Source: Bombus terrestris (Eukaryota; Arthropoda; Insecta; Hymenoptera; Apidae). From it: 64,000 nt of DNA. Both the position numbers and the translations under genes were made by a program. Shown here one piece after another: positions 15,001 through 31,620 of this stretch (within the stretch, counting starts at the first letter, position 1; each line of letters begins with the position of its first letter). The notes beneath the pieces are model-generated. The model saw nothing but the letters and a program-made list of their open reading frames with translations. It was not told where the DNA came from and did not search any database. The stretch is from contig NC_063286.1 of assembly GCF_910591885.1 (NCBI RefSeq), positions 124,001 to 188,000 of the forward strand, written 5' to 3'.

Positions 15001-16140
15001 AACGTTATACGTTATATAGTAATATTATATAACGTTATGCGTTATATAGTAATAGTATATAACGTTATACGTTATATAGTAATAGTATATAACGTTATAC
15101 GTTATATAGTAATATTATATAACGTTATGCGTTATATAGTAATATTATATAACGTTATGCGTTATATAGTAATAGTATATAACGTTATACGTTATATAGT
15201 AATAGTATATAACGTTATACGTTATATGGTAATAGTATATAACGTTATACGTTATATAGTAATAGTATATAACGTTATACGTTATATAGTAATGGTATAT
15301 AACGTTATACGTTATATAGTAATATTATATAACGTTATGCGTTATATAGTAATAGTATATAACGTTATACGTTATATAGTAATAGTATATAACGTTATAC
15401 GTTATATAGTAATATTATATAACGTTATGCGTTATATAGTAATATTATATAACGTTATGCGTTATATAGTAATAGTATATAACGTTATACGTTATATAGT
15501 AATAGTATATAACGTTATACGTTATATAGTTATAGTATATAACGTTATACGTTATATAGTAATAGTATATAACGTTATGCGTTATATAGTAATATTATAT
15601 AACGTTATGCGTTATATAGTAATAGTATATAACGTTATACGTTATATAGTAATAGTATATAACGTTATACGTTATATAGTAATAGTATATAACGTTATAC
15701 GTTATATAGTAATGGTATATAACGTTATACGTTATATAGTAATATTATATAACGTTATGCGTTATATAGTAATAGTATATAACGTTATACGTTATATAGT
15801 AATAGTATATAACGTTATACGTTATATAGTTATAGTATATAACGTTATACGTTATATAGTAATAGTATATAACGTTATACGTTAATACATAATAGTATAT
15901 ATCGTTATACCTTATATAGTAATAGTATATAACGTTATACGTTATATAGTAATAGTATATAACGTTATACGTTATATAGTAATATTATATAACGTTATGC
16001 GTTATATAGTAATATTATATAACGTTATGCGTTATATAGTAATAGTATATAACGTTATACGTTATATAGTAATAGTATATAACGTTATACGTTATATAGT
16101 AATAGTATATAACGTTATACGTTATATAGTAATAGTATAT
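12001..16140 (+). repeat. Large HOR family, copy a (4,140 bp)
   Basis: Marker distances from the AAGAGTATAT unit: TTAGTACGT unit +150, inverted unit +450 (12451), CATCC +1,380 (13381), TTAATACAT pairs at 14521, 14671 and 15871, next AAGAGTATAT at +4,140. The CATCC unit is followed by ATTATATAGT instead of GTTATATAGT, a change shared with 17521 and 23461. A 300-bp tandem step is visible (14821-15060 repeated from 15121). 10981-13590 matches 15121-17730 at offset 4,140. Confidence 0.9.
12443..12486 (-). repeat. Inverted monomer (about 44 bp) carrying the TATGC variant
   Basis: The unit at 12451 starts AACGCATAAC, which is the reverse complement of the common variant AACGTTATGCGTT with its flanks, and it continues with CTATTAC in the large loop. 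The preceding unit ends AATACTATAT, which extends the inverted stretch to the left. Read on the minus strand the whole stretch is an ordinary variant unit, so orientation is the only oddity. End points are uncertain because the flanking arms are self-complementary. Confidence 0.9.
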
Positions 16141-19100
16141 AACGTTATAGGTTATATAGTAAGAGTATATAACTTTATACGTTATATAGTAATAGTATAT
16201 AACGTTATACGTTAATACGTAATAGTATATAACGTTATACGTTATATAGTAATAGTATATAACGTTATACGTTATATAGTAATAGTATATAACGTTATAC
16301 GTTAGTACGTAATAATATACAACGTTATACGTGATATGGCAATACTATATAACGTTATACGTTATGTAGTAATAGTATATAACGTTATACGTTATATAGT
16401 AATATTATATAACGTTATGCGTTATATAGTAATATTATATAACGTTATGCGTTATATAGTAATAGTATATAACGTTATACGTTATATAGTATAAGTATAT
16501 AACGTTATACGTTATATAGTAATAGTATATAACGTTATGCGTTATATAGTAATAGTATATAACGTTATACGTTATATAGTAATACTATATAACGCATAAC
16601 GTTATATACTATTACTATATAACGTTATACGTTATATAGTAATGGTATATAACGTTATACGTTATATAGTTATAGTATATAACGTTATACGTTATATAGT
16701 AATGGTATATAACGTTATACGTTATATAGTTATAGTATATAACGTTATACGTTATATAGTAATAGTATATAACGTTATACGTTATATAGTAATAGTATAT
16801 AACGTTATACGTTATATAGTTATAGTATATAACGTTATGCGTTATATAGTAATAGTATATAACGTTATACGTTATATCGTAATAGTATATAACGTTATAC
16901 GTTATATAGTAATAGTATATAACGTTATACGTTAATACGTAATAGTATATAACGTTATACGTTATATAGTAATAGTATATAACGTTATACGTTATTACGT
17001 AATAGTATATAACGTTATACGTTATATAGTAATAGTATATAACGTTATACGTTATATAGTAATAGTATATAACGTTACACGTTATAACGTACTAGTATAT
17101 AACGTTATACGTTATATAGTAATAGTATATAACGTTATACGTTATATAGTAATAGTATATAACGTTATACGTTATATGGTAATAGTATATAACGTTATAC
17201 GTTATATAGTAATAGTATATAACGTTATACGTTATATGGTAATAGTATATAACGTTATACGTTATATAGTAATAGTATATAACGTTATGCGTTATATAGT
17301 ATAAGTATATAACGTTATACGTTATATAGTAATAGTATATAACGTTATGCGTTATATAGTAATAGTATATAACGTTATACGTTATATAGTAATAGTATAT
17401 AACGTTATACGTTATATAGTAATGGTATATAACGTTATACGTTATATAGTAGTAGTATATAACGTTATACGTTAATACGTAATAGTATATAACGTTATGC
17501 GTTATATAGTAATAGTATATAACGTCATCCATTATATAGTATAAGTATATAACGTTATACGTTATGTAGTAATAGTATATAACGTTATACGTTATATAGT
17601 AATATTATATAACGTTATGCGTTATATAGTAATATTATATAACGTTATGCGTTATATAGTAATAGTATATAACGTTATACGTTATATAGTAATAGTATAT
17701 AACGTTATACGTTATATAGTAATAGTATATAACGTTATACGTTATATAGTAATGGTATATAACGTTATGCGTTATATAGTAATATTATATAACGTTATGC
17801 GTTATATAGTAATACTATATAACGTTATACGTTAATACGTAATAGTATATAACGTTATACGTTATATAGTAATAGTATATAACGTTATACGTTAATACGT
17901 AATAGTATATAACGTTATACGTTATATAGTAATAGTATATAACGTTATACGTTAATACGTAATAGTATATAACGTTATACGTTAATACGTAATAGTATAT
18001 AACGTTATACGTTATATAGTAATAGTATATAACGTTATACGTTATTACGTAATAGTATATAACGTTATACGTTATATAGTAATAGTATATAACGTTATAC
18101 GTTATATAGTAATAGTATATAACGTTATACGTTAATACGTAATAGTATATAACGTTATACGTTATATAGTAATAGTATATAACGTTATACGTTAATACGT
18201 AATAGTATATAACGTTATACGTTAATACGTAATAGTATATAACGTTATACGTTATATAGTAATAGTATATAACGTTATACGTTATTACGTAATAGTATAT
18301 AACGTTATACGTTATATAGTAATAGTATATAACGTTATACGTTATATAGTAATAGTATATAACGTTATACGTTAATACGTAATAGTATATAACGTTATAC
18401 GTTATATAGTAATAGTATATAACGTTATACGTTATATGGTAATAGTATATAACGTTATACGTTATATAGTAATAGTATATAACGTTATACGTTATATAGT
18501 ATAAGTATATAACGTTATACGTTATATAGTAATAGTATATAACGTTATGCGTTATATAGTAATATTATATAACGTTATGCGTTATATAGTAATAGTATAT
18601 AACGTTATACGTTATATAGTAATAGTATATAACGTTATACGTTATATGGTAATAGTATATAACGTTATACGTTATATAGTAATAGTATATAACGTTATGC
18701 GTTATATAGTATAAGTATATAACGTTATACGTTATATAGTAATAGTATATAACGTTATGCGTTATATAGTAATAGTATATAACGTTATACGTTATATAGT
18801 AATAGTATATAACGTTATACGTTATATAGTAATGGTATATAACGTTATACGTTATATAGTAGTAGTATATAACGTTATACGTTATATAGTAATATTATAT
18901 AACGTTATGCGTTATATAGTAATATTATATAACGTTATGCGTTATATAGTAATAGTATATAACGTTATACGTTAATACATAATAGTATATATCGTTATAC
19001 CTTATATAGTAATAGTATATAACGTTATGCGTTATATAGTAATAGTATATAACGTTATACGTTATATAGTAATAGTATATAACGTTATACGTTATATAGT

Positions 19101-22050
19101 AATAGTATATAACGTTATACGTTAATACATAATAGTATATATCGTTATACCTTATATAGTAATAGTATATAACGTTATACGTTATATAGTAATAGTATAT
19201 AACGTTATACGTTATATAGTAATATTATATAACGTTATGCGTTATATAGTAATATTATATAACGTTATGCGTTATATAGTAATATTATATAACGTTATGC
19301 GTTATATAGTAATAGTATATAACGTTATACGTTATATAGTAATAGTATATAACGTTATACGTTATATGGTAATAGTATATAACGTTATACGTTATATAGT
19401 AATAGTATATAACGTTATACGTTATATAGTAATGGTATATAACGTTATACGTTATATAGTAATATTATATAACGTTATGCGTTATATAGTAATAGTATAT
19501 AACGTTATACGTTATATAGTAATAGTATATAACGTTATACGTTATATAGTAATATTATATAACGTTATGCGTTATATAGTAATATTATATAACGTTATGC
19601 GTTATATAGTAATAGTATATAACGTTATACGTTATATAGTAATAGTATATAACGTTATACGTTATATGGTAATAGTATATAACGTTATACGTTATATAGT
19701 AATAGTATATAACGTTATACGTTATATAGTATAAGTATATAACGTTATACGTTATATAGTAATAGTATATAACGTTATGCGTTATATAGTAATATTATAT
19801 AACGTTATGCGTTATATAGTAATAGTATATAACGTTATACGTTATATAGTAATAGTATATAACGTTATACGTTATATGGTAATAGTATATAACGTTATAC
19901 GTTATATAGTAATAGTATATAACGTTATGCGTTATATAGTATAAGTATATAACGTTATACGTTATATAGTAATAGTATATAACGTTATGCGTTATATAGT
20001 AATAGTATATAACGTTATACGTTATATAGTAATAGTATATAACGTTATACGTTATATAGTAATGGTATATAACGTTATACGTTATATAGTAGTAGTATAT
20101 AACGTTATACGTTAATACGTAATAGTATATAACGTTATGCGTTATATAGTAATAGTATATAACGTCATCCGTTATATAGTATAAGTATATAACGTTATAC
20201 GTTATGTAGTAATAGTATATAACGTTATACGTTATATAGTATAAGTATATAACGTTATACGTTATATAGTAATAGTATATAACGTTATGCGTTATATAGT
20301 AATAGTATATAACGTTATACGTTATATAGTAATAGTATATAACGTTATACGTTATATAGTAATAGTATATAACGTTATACGTTATATAGTAATGGTATAT
20401 AACGTTATGCGTTATATAGTAATATTATATAACGTTATGCGTTATATAGTAATACTATATAACGTTATACGTTAATACGTAATAGTATATAACGTTATAC
20501 GTTATATAGTAATAGTATATAACGTTATACGTTAATACGTAATAGTATATAACGTTATACGTTATATAGTAATAGTATATAACGTTATACGTTAATACGT
20601 AATAGTATATAACGTTATACGTTATATAGTAATAGTATATAACGTTATACGTTATTACGTAATAGTATATAACGTTATACGTTATATAGTAATAGTATAT
20701 AACGTTATACGTTATATAGTAATAGTATATAACGTTATACGTTAATACGTAATAGTATATAACGTTATACGTTATATAGTAATAGTATATAACGTTATAC
20801 GTTATTACGTAATAGTATATAACGTTATACGTTATATAGTAATACTATATAACGTTATACGTTATATAGTAATAGTATATAACGTTATACGTTATTACGT
20901 AATAGTATATAACGTTATACGTTAATACGTAATAGTATATAACGTTATACGTTATATAGTAATAGTATATAACGTTATACGTTATTACGCAATAGTATAC
21001 AACGTTATACGTTATATAGTAATAGTATATAACGTTATACGTTATATACTAATAGTATATAACGTTATACGTTATTACGTAATAGTATATAACGTTATAC
21101 GTTATATAGTAATAGTATATAACGTTATACGTTATATAGTAATAGTATATAACGTTATACGTTATATAGTAATAGTATATAACGTTATACGTTATATAGT
21201 AATAGTATATAACGTTATACGTTAATACATAATAGTATATATCGTTATACCTTATATAGTAATAGTATATAACGTTATACGTTATATAGTAATAGTATAT
21301 AACGTTATACGTTATATAGTAATATTATATAACGTTATGCGTTATATAGTAATATTATATAACGTTATGCGTTATATAGTAATATTATATAACGTTATGC
21401 GTTATATAGTAATAGTATATAACGTTATACGTTATATAGTAATAGTATATAACGTTATACGTTATATGGTAATAGTATATAACGTTATACGTTATATAGT
21501 AATAGTATATAACGTTATACGTTATATAGTAATGGTATATAACGTTATACGTTATATAGTAATATTATATAACGTTATGCGTTATATAGTAATAGTATAT
21601 AACGTTATACGTTATATAGTAATAGTATATAACGTTATACGTTATATAGTAATATTATATAACGTTATGCGTTATATAGTAATAGTATATAACGTTATAC
21701 GTTATATAGTAATAGTATATAACGTTATACGTTATATAGTTATAGTATATAACGTTATACGTTATATAGTAATAGTATATAACGTTATACGTTATATAGT
21801 AATAGTATATAACGTTATACGTTATATAGTAATAGTATATAACGTTATACGTTATATAGTATAAGTATATAACGTTATACGTTATATAGTAATAGTATAT
21901 AACGTTATGCGTTATATAGTAATATTATATAACGTTATGCGTTATATAGTAATAGTATATAACGTTATACGTTATATAGTAATAGTATATAACGTTATAC
22001 GTTATATAGTAATAGTATATAACGTTATACGTTATATAGTAATAGTATAT
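16141..22050 (+). repeat. Large HOR family, copy b (5,910 bp)
   Basis: The order of markers is as in copy a but extended: inverted unit 16591, CATCC 17521, TTAATACAT pairs 18961, 19111 and 21211, second CATCC 20161, next AAGAGTATAT unit 22051. It contains a run of TTAATACGT/TTATTACGT units (17821-18390) that copies a and c lack, which explains the longer 17521-18961 interval (1,440 bp against 1,140 and 1,110). The unit at 17071 carries a private cluster of substitutions. Confidence 0.9.
16583..16626 (-). repeat. Inverted monomer, HOR sister of 12443-12486
   Basis: Same sequence and context at +4,140 bp: the preceding unit ends AATACTATAT, the unit at 16591 starts AACGCATAAC and has CTATTAC. 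It was copied with the higher-order repeat. Confidence 0.9.
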
Positions 22051-25000
22051 AACGTTATAGGTTATATAGTAAGAGTATATAACTTTATACGTTATATAGT
22101 AATAGTATATAACGTTATACGTTAATACGTAATAGTATATAACGTTATACGTTATATAGTAATAGTATATAACGTTATACGTTATATAGTAATAGTATAT
22201 AACGTTATACGTTAGTACGTAATAATATACAACGTTATACGTGATATGGCAATACTATATAACGTTATACGTTATGTAGTAATAGTATATAACGTTATAC
22301 GTTATATAGTAATATTATATAACGTTATGCGTTATATAGTAATATTATATAACGTTATGCGTTATATAGTAATAGTATATAACGTTATACGTTATATAGT
22401 ATAAGTATATAACGTTATACGTTATATAGTAATAGTATATAACGTTATGCGTTATATAGTAATAGTATATAACGTTATACGTTATATAGTAATACTATAT
22501 AACGTATAACGTTATATAGTAATACTATATAACGTTATACGTTATATAGTAATGGTATATAACGTTATACGTTATATAGTTATAGTATATAACGTTATAC
22601 GTTATATAGTAATGGTATATAACGTTATACGTTATATAGTTATAGTATATAACGTTATACGTTATATAGTAATAGTATATAACGTTATACGTTATATAGT
22701 AATAGTATATAACGTTATACGTTATATAGTTATAGTATATAACGTTATGCGTTATATAGTAATAGTATATAACGTTATACGTTATATCGTAATAGTATAT
22801 AATGTTATACGTTATATAGTAATAGTATATAACGTTATACGTTAATACGTAATAGTATATAACGTTATACGTTATATAGTAATAGTATATAACGTTATAC
22901 GTTATATAGTAATAGTATATAACGTTATACGTTATTACGTAATAGTATATAACGTTATACGTTATATAGTAATAGTATATAACGTTATACGTTATATAGT
23001 AATAGTATATAACGTTATACGTTATTACGTAATAGTATATAACGTTATACGTTATATAGTAATAGTATATAACGTTATACGTTATATAGTAATAGTATAT
23101 AACGTTATACGTTATATGGTAATAGTATATAACGTTATACGTTATATAGTAATAGTATATAACGTTATACGTTATATGGTAATAGTATATAACGTTATAC
23201 GTTATATAGTAATAGTATATAACGTTATGCGTTATATAGTATAAGTATATAACGTTATACGTTATATAGTAATAGTATATAACGTTATGCGTTATATAGT
23301 AATAGTATATAACGTTATACGTTATATAGTAATAGTATATAACGTTATACGTTATATAGTAATGGTATATAACGTTATACGTTATATAGTAGTAGTATAT
23401 AACGTTATACGTTAATACGTAATAGTATATAACGTTATGCGTTATATAGTAATAGTATATAACGTCATCCATTATATAGTATAAGTATATAACGTTATAC
23501 GTTATGTAGTAATAGTATATAACGTTATACGTTATATAGTAATATTATATAACGTTATGCGTTATATAGTAATATTATATAACGTTATGCGTTATATAGT
23601 AATAGTATATAACGTTATACGTTATATAGTAATAGTATATAACGTTATACGTTATATAGTAATAGTATATAACGTTATACGTTATATAGTAATGGTATAT
23701 AACGTTATGCGTTATATAGTAATATTATATAACGTTATGCGTTATATAGTAATACTATATAACGTTATACGTTAATACGTAATAGTATATAACGTTATAC
23801 GTTATATAGTAATAGTATATAACGTTATACGTTATATAGTAATATTATATAACGTTATGCGTTATATAGTAATAGTATATAACGTTATACGTTATATAGT
23901 AATAGTATATAACGTTATACGTTATATAGTAATATTATATAACGTTATGCGTTATATAGTAATATTATATAACGTTATGCGTTATATAGTAATAGTACAT
24001 AACGTTATACGTTATATAGTAATAGTATATAACGTTATACGTTATATGGTAATAGTATATAACGTTATACGTTATATAGTAATAGTATATAACGTTATAC
24101 GTTATATAGTATAAGTATATAACGTTATACGTTATATAGTAATAGTATATAACGTTATGCGTTATATAGTAATATTATATAACGTTATGCGTTATATAGT
24201 AATAGTATATAACGTTATACGTTATATAGTAATAGTATATAACGTTATACGTTATATGGTAATAGTATATAACGTTATACGTTATATAGTAATAGTATAT
24301 AACGTTATGCGTTATATAGTATAAGTATATAACGTTATACGTTATATAGTAATAGTATATAACGTTATGCGTTATATAGTAATAGTATATAACGTTATAC
24401 GTTATATAGTAATAGTATATAACGTTATACGTTATATAGTAATGGTATATAACGTTATACGTTATATAGTAGTAGTATATAACGTTATACGTTATATAGT
24501 AATATTATATAACGTTATGCGTTATATAGTAATATTATATAACGTTATGCGTTATATAGTAATAGTATATAACGTTATACGTTAATACATAATAGTATAT
24601 ATCGTTATACCTTATATAGTAATATTATATAACGTTATGCGTTATATAGTAATAGTATATAACGTTATACGTTATATAGTAATAGTATATAACGTTATAC
24701 GTTATATAGTAATAGTATATAACGTTATACGTTAATACATAATAGTATATATCGTTATACCTTATATAGTAATAGTATATAACGTTATACGTTATATAGT
24801 AATAGTATATAACGTTATACGTTATATAGTAATATTATATAACGTTATGCGTTATATAGTAATATTATATAACGTTATGCGTTATATAGTAATATTATAT
24901 AACGTTATGCGTTATATAGTAATAGTATATAACGTTATACGTTATATAGTAATAGTATATAACGTTATACGTTATATGGTAATAGTATATAACGTTATAC

Positions 25001-27630
25001 GTTATATAGTAATAGTATATAACGTTATACGTTATATAGTAATGGTATATAACGTTATACGTTATATAGTAATATTATATAACGTTATGCGTTATATAGT
25101 AATAGTATATAACGTTATACGTTATATAGTAATAGTATATAACGTTATACGTTATATAGTAATATTATATAACGTTATGCGTTATATAGTAATATTATAT
25201 AACGTTATGCGTTATATAGTAATAGTATATAACGTTATACGTTATATAGTAATAGTATATAACGTTATACGTTATATGGTAATAGTATATAACGTTATAC
25301 GTTATATAGTAATAGTATATAACGTTATACGTTATATAGTATAAGTATATAACGTTATACGTTATATAGTAATAGTATATAACGTTATGCGTTATATAGT
25401 AATATTATATAACGTTATGCGTTATATAGTAATAGTATATAACGTTATACGTTATATAGTAATAGTATATAACGTTATACGTTATATGGTAATAGTATAT
25501 AACGTTATACGTTATATAGTAATAGTATATAACGTTATGCGTTATATAGTATAAGTATATAACGTTATACGTTATATAGTAATAGTATATAACGTTATGC
25601 GTTATATAGTAATAGTATATAACGTTATACGTTATATAGTAATAGTATATAACGTTATACGTTATATAGTAATGGTATATAACGTTATACGTTATATAGT
25701 AGTAGTATATAACGTTATACGTTAATACGTAATAGTATATAACGTTATGCGTTATATAGTAATAGTATATAACGTCATCCGTTATATAGTATAAGTATAT
25801 AACGTTATACGTTATGTAGTAATAGTATATAACGTTATACGTTATATAGTATAAGTATATAACGTTATACGTTATATAGTAATAGTATATAACGTTATGC
25901 GTTATATAGTAATAGTATATAACGTTATACGTTATATAGTAATAGTATATAACGTTATACGTTATATAGTAATAGTATATAACGTTATACGTTATATAGT
26001 AATGGTATATAACGTTATGCGTTATATAGTAATATTATATAACGTTATGCGTTATATAGTAATACTATATAACGTTATACGTTAATACGTAATAGTATAT
26101 AACGTTATACGTTATATAGTAATAGTATATAACGTTATACGTTAATACGTAATAGTATATAACGTTATACGTTATATAGTAATAGTATATAACGTTATAC
26201 GTTAATACGTAATAGTATATAACGTTATACGTTATATAGTAATAGTATATAACGTTATACGTTATTACGTAATAGTATATAACGTTATACGTTATATAGT
26301 AATAGTATATAACGTTATACGTTATATAGTAATAGTATATAACGTTATACGTTAATACGTAATAGTATATAACGTTATACGTTATATAGTAATAGTATAT
26401 AACGTTATACGTTATTACGTAATAGTATATAACGTTATACGTTATATAGTAATAGTATATAACGTTATACGTTATTACGTAATAGTATATAACGTTATAC
26501 GTTAATACGTAATAGTATATAACGTTATACGTTATATAGTAATAGTATATAACGTTATACGTTATTACGTAATAGTATATAACGTTATACGTTATATAGT
26601 AATAGTATATAACGTTATACGTTATATAGTAATAGTATATAACGTTATACGTTATTACGTAATAGTATATAACGTTATACGTTATATAGTAATAGTATAT
26701 AACGTTATACGTTATATAGTAATAGTATATAACGTTATACGTTATATAGTAATAGTATATAACGTTATACGTTATATAGTAATAGTATATAACGTTATAC
26801 GTTAATACATAATAGTATATATCGTTATACCTTATATAGTAATAGTATATAACGTTATACGTTATATAGTAATAGTATATAACGTTATACGTTATATAGT
26901 AATATTATATAACGTTATGCGTTATATAGTAATATTATATAACGTTATGCGTTATATAGTAATATTATATAACGTTATGCGTTATATAGTAATAGTATAT
27001 AACGTTATACGTTATATAGTAATAGTATATAACGTTATACGTTATATGGTAATAGTATATAACGTTATACGTTATATCGTAATAGTATATAACGTTATAC
27101 GTTATATAGTAATGGTATATAACGTTATACGTTATATAGTAATATTATATAACGTTATGCGTTATATAGTAATAGTATATAACGTTATACGTTATATAGT
27201 AATAGTATATAACGTTATACGTTATATAGTAATATTATATAACGTTATGCGTTATATAGTAATAGTATATAACGTTATACGTTATATAGTAATAGTATAT
27301 AACGTTATACGTTATATAGTTATAGTATATAACGTTATACGTTATATAGTAATAGTATATAACGTTATACGTTATATAGTAATAGTATATAACGTTATAC
27401 GTTATATAGTAATAGTATATAACGTTATACGTTATATAGTATAAGTATATAACGTTATACGTTATATAGTAATAGTATATAACGTTATGCGTTATATAGT
27501 AATATTATATAACGTTATGCGTTATATAGTAATAGTATATAACGTTATACGTTATATAGTAATAGTATATAACGTTATACGTTATATAGTAATAGTATAT
27601 AACGTTATACGTTATATAGTAATAGTATAT
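22051..27630 (+). repeat. Large HOR family, copy c (5,580 bp)
   Basis: Markers: TTAGTACGT unit 22201, small-loop-flipped unit 22501, CATCC 23461 and 25771, TTAATACAT pairs 24571, 24721 and 26791, next AAGAGTATAT unit 27631. Relative to copy b, matching offsets run 5,940, 5,610 and 5,580 bp along the block, so it differs by whole-unit gains and losses. The stretch 13741-15270 from copy a is present here at offset 10,050 bp. Confidence 0.9.
22501..22530 (+). repeat. Unit with only the small loop flipped
   Basis: It starts AACGTATAAC (TAT to ATA between AACGT and ACGTT) but keeps GTAATA, ending AATACTATAT. It sits at the HOR position where copies a, b and d carry the fully inverted unit, so it is either a partial re-inversion, a conversion product or an independent flip. 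Confidence 0.85.
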
Positions 27631-28072
27631 AACGTTATAGGTTATATAGTAAGAGTATATAACTTTATACGTTATATAGTAATAGTATATAACGTTATAC
27701 GTTAATACGTAATAGTATATAACGTTATACGTTATATAGTAATAGTATATAACGTTATACGTTATATAGTAATAGTATATAACGTTATACGTTAGTACGT
27801 AATAATATACAACGTTATACGTGATATGGCAATACTATATAACGTTATACGTTATGTAGTAATAGTATATAACGTTATACGTTATATAGTAATATTATAT
27901 AACGTTATGCGTTATATAGTAATATTATATAACGTTATGCGTTATATAGTAATAGTATATAACGTTATACGTTATATAGTATAAGTATATAACGTTATAC
28001 GTTATATAGTAATAGTATATAACGTTATGCGTTATATAGTAATAGTATATAACGTTATACGTTATATAGTAA

Positions 28073-28116
28073 TACTATATAACGCATAACGTTATATACT
28101 ATTACTATATAACGTT
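28073..28116 (-). repeat. Inverted monomer, HOR copy d
   Basis: The unit at 28081 starts AACGCATAAC and carries CTATTAC; the preceding unit ends AATACTATAT. It is identical in form to 12443-12486 and 16583-16626. Confidence 0.9.
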
Positions 28117-31100
28117 ATACGTTATATAGTAATGGTATATAACGTTATACGTTATATAGTTATAGTATATAACGTTATACGTTATATAGTAATGGTATAT
28201 AACGTTATACGTTATATAGTTATAGTATATAACGTTATACGTTATATAGTAATAGTATATAACGTTATACGTTATATAGTAATAGTATATAACGTTATAC
28301 GTTATATAGTTATAGTATATAACGTTATGCGTTATATAGTAATAGTATATAACGTTATACGTTATATCGTAATAGTATATAACGTTATACGTTATATAGT
28401 AATAGTATATAACGTTATACGTTAATACGTAATAGTATATAACGTTATACGTTATATAGTAATAGTATATAACGTTATACGTTATTACGTAATAGTATAT
28501 AACGTTATACGTTATATAGTAATAGTATATAACGTTATACGTTATATAGTAATAGTATATAACGTTATACGTTATTACGTAATAGTATATAACGTTATAC
28601 GTTATATAGTAATAGTATATAACGTTATACGTTATATAGTAATAGTATATAACGTTATACGTTATATAGTAATAGTATATAACGTTATACGTTATATAGT
28701 AATAGTATATAACGTTATACGTTATATGGTAATAGTATATAACGTTATACGTTATATAGTAATAGTATATAACGTTATGCGTTATATAGTATAAGTATAT
28801 AACGTTATACGTTATATAGTAATAGTATATAACGTTATGCGTTATATAGTAATAGTATATAACGTTATACGTTATATAGTAATAGTATATAACGTTATAC
28901 GTTATATAGTAATGGTATATAACGTTATACGTTATATAGTAGTAGTATATAACGTTATACGTTAATACGTAATAGTATATAACGTTATGCGTTATATAGT
29001 AATAGTATATAACGTCATCCGTTATATAGTATAAGTATATAACGTTATACGTTATGTAGTAATAGTATATAACGTTATACGTTATATAGTAATATTATAT
29101 AACGTTATGCGTTATATAGTAATATTATATAACGTTATGCGTTATATAGTAATAGTATATAACGTTATACGTTATATAGTAATAGTATATAACGTTATAC
29201 GTTATATAGTAATAGTATATAACGTTATACGTTATATAGTAATGGTATATAACGTTATGCGTTATATAGTAATATTATATAACGTTATGCGTTATATACT
29301 AATACTATATAACGTTATACGTTAATACGTAATAGTATATAACGTTATACGTTATATAGTAATAGTATATAACGTTATACGTTAATACGTAATAGTATAT
29401 AACGTTATACGTTATATAGTAATAGTATATAACGTTATACGTTAATACGTAATAGTATATAACGTTATACGTTATATAGTAATAGTATATAACGTTATAC
29501 GTTATTACGTAATAGTATATAACGTTATACGTTATATAGTAATAGTATATAACGTTATACGTTATATAGTAATAGTATATAACGTTATACGTTAATACGT
29601 AATAGTATATAACGTTATACGTTATATAGTAATAGTATATAACGTTATACGTTATATAGTAATAGTATATAACGTTATACGTTATATAGTAATATTATAT
29701 AACGTTATGCGTTATATAGTAATAGTATATAACGTTATACGTTATATAGTAATAGTATATAACGTTATACGTTATATAGTAATATTATATAACGTTATGC
29801 GTTATATAGTAATATTATATAACGTTATGCGTTATATAGTAATAGTACATAACGTTATACGTTATATAGTAATAGTATATAACGTTATACGTTATATGGT
29901 AATAGTATATAACGTTATACGTTATATAGTAATAGTATATAACGTTATACGTTATATAGTATAAGTATATAACGTTATACGTTATATAGTAATAGTATAT
30001 AACGTTATGCGTTATATAGTAATATTATATAACGTTATGCGTTATATAGTAATAGTATATAACGTTATACGTTATATAGTAATAGTATATAACGTTATAC
30101 GTTATATGGTAATAGTATATAACGTTATACGTTATATAGTAATAGTATATAACGTTATGCGTTATATAGTATAAGTATATAACGTTATACGTTATATAGT
30201 AATAGTATATAACGTTATGCGTTATATAGTAATAGTATATAACGTTATACGTTATATAGTAATAGTATATAACGTTATACGTTATATAGTAATGGTATAT
30301 AACGTTATACGTTATATAGTAGTAGTATATAACGTTATACGTTATATAGTAATATTATATAACGTTATGCGTTATATAGTAATATTATATAACGTTATGC
30401 GTTATATAGTAATAGTATATAACGTTATACGTTAATACATAATAGTATATATCGTTATACCTTATATAGTAATAGTATATAACGTTATGCGTTATATAGT
30501 AATAGTATATAACGTTATACGTTATATAGTAATAGTATATAACGTTATACGTTATATAGTAATAGTATATAACGTTATACGTTAATACATAATAGTATAT
30601 ATCGTTATACCTTATATAGTAATAGTATATAACGTTATACGTTATATAGTAATAGTATATAACGTTATACGTTATATAGTAATATTATATAACGTTATGC
30701 GTTATATAGTAATATTATATAACGTTATGCGTTATATAGTAATATTATATAACGTTATGCGTTATATAGTAATAGTATATAACGTTATACGTTATATAGT
30801 AATAGTATATAACGTTATACGTTATATGGTAATAGTATATAACGTTATACGTTATATAGTAATAGTATATAACGTTATACGTTATATAGTAATGGTATAT
30901 AACGTTATACGTTATATAGTAATATTATATAACGTTATGCGTTATATAGTAATAGTATATAACGTTATACGTTATATAGTAATAGTATATAACGTTATAC
31001 GTTATATAGTAATATTATATAACGTTATGCGTTATATAGTAATATTATATAACGTTATGCGTTATATAGTAATAGTATATAACGTTATACGTTATATAGT

Positions 31101-31620
31101 AATAGTATATAACGTTATACGTTATATGGTAATAGTATATAACGTTATACGTTATATAGTAATAGTATATAACGTTATACGTTATATAGTATAAGTATAT
31201 AACGTTATACGTTATATAGTAATAGTATATAACGTTATGCGTTATATAGTAATATTATATAACGTTATGCGTTATATAGTAATAGTATATAACGTTATAC
31301 GTTATATAGTAATAGTATATAACGTTATACGTTATATGGTAATAGTATATAACGTTATACGTTATATAGTAATAGTATATAACGTTATGCGTTATATAGT
31401 ATAAGTATATAACGTTATACGTTATATAGTAATAGTATATAACGTTATGCGTTATATAGTAATAGTATATAACGTTATACGTTATATAGTAATAGTATAT
31501 AACGTTATACGTTATATAGTAATGGTATATAACGTTATACGTTATATAGTAGTAGTATATAACGTTATACGTTAATACGTAATAGTATATAACGTTATGC
31601 GTTATATAGTAATAGTATAT

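Noticed and set aside
12475..23472. Minus-strand open frames (12475-13392, 17092-17532, 22525-23472) starting MDDVI
   Set aside because: The ATG exists only because the CATCC unit is followed by ATTATATAGT in three HOR copies. The rest is the satellite read backwards, and the repeats recur at HOR distances.
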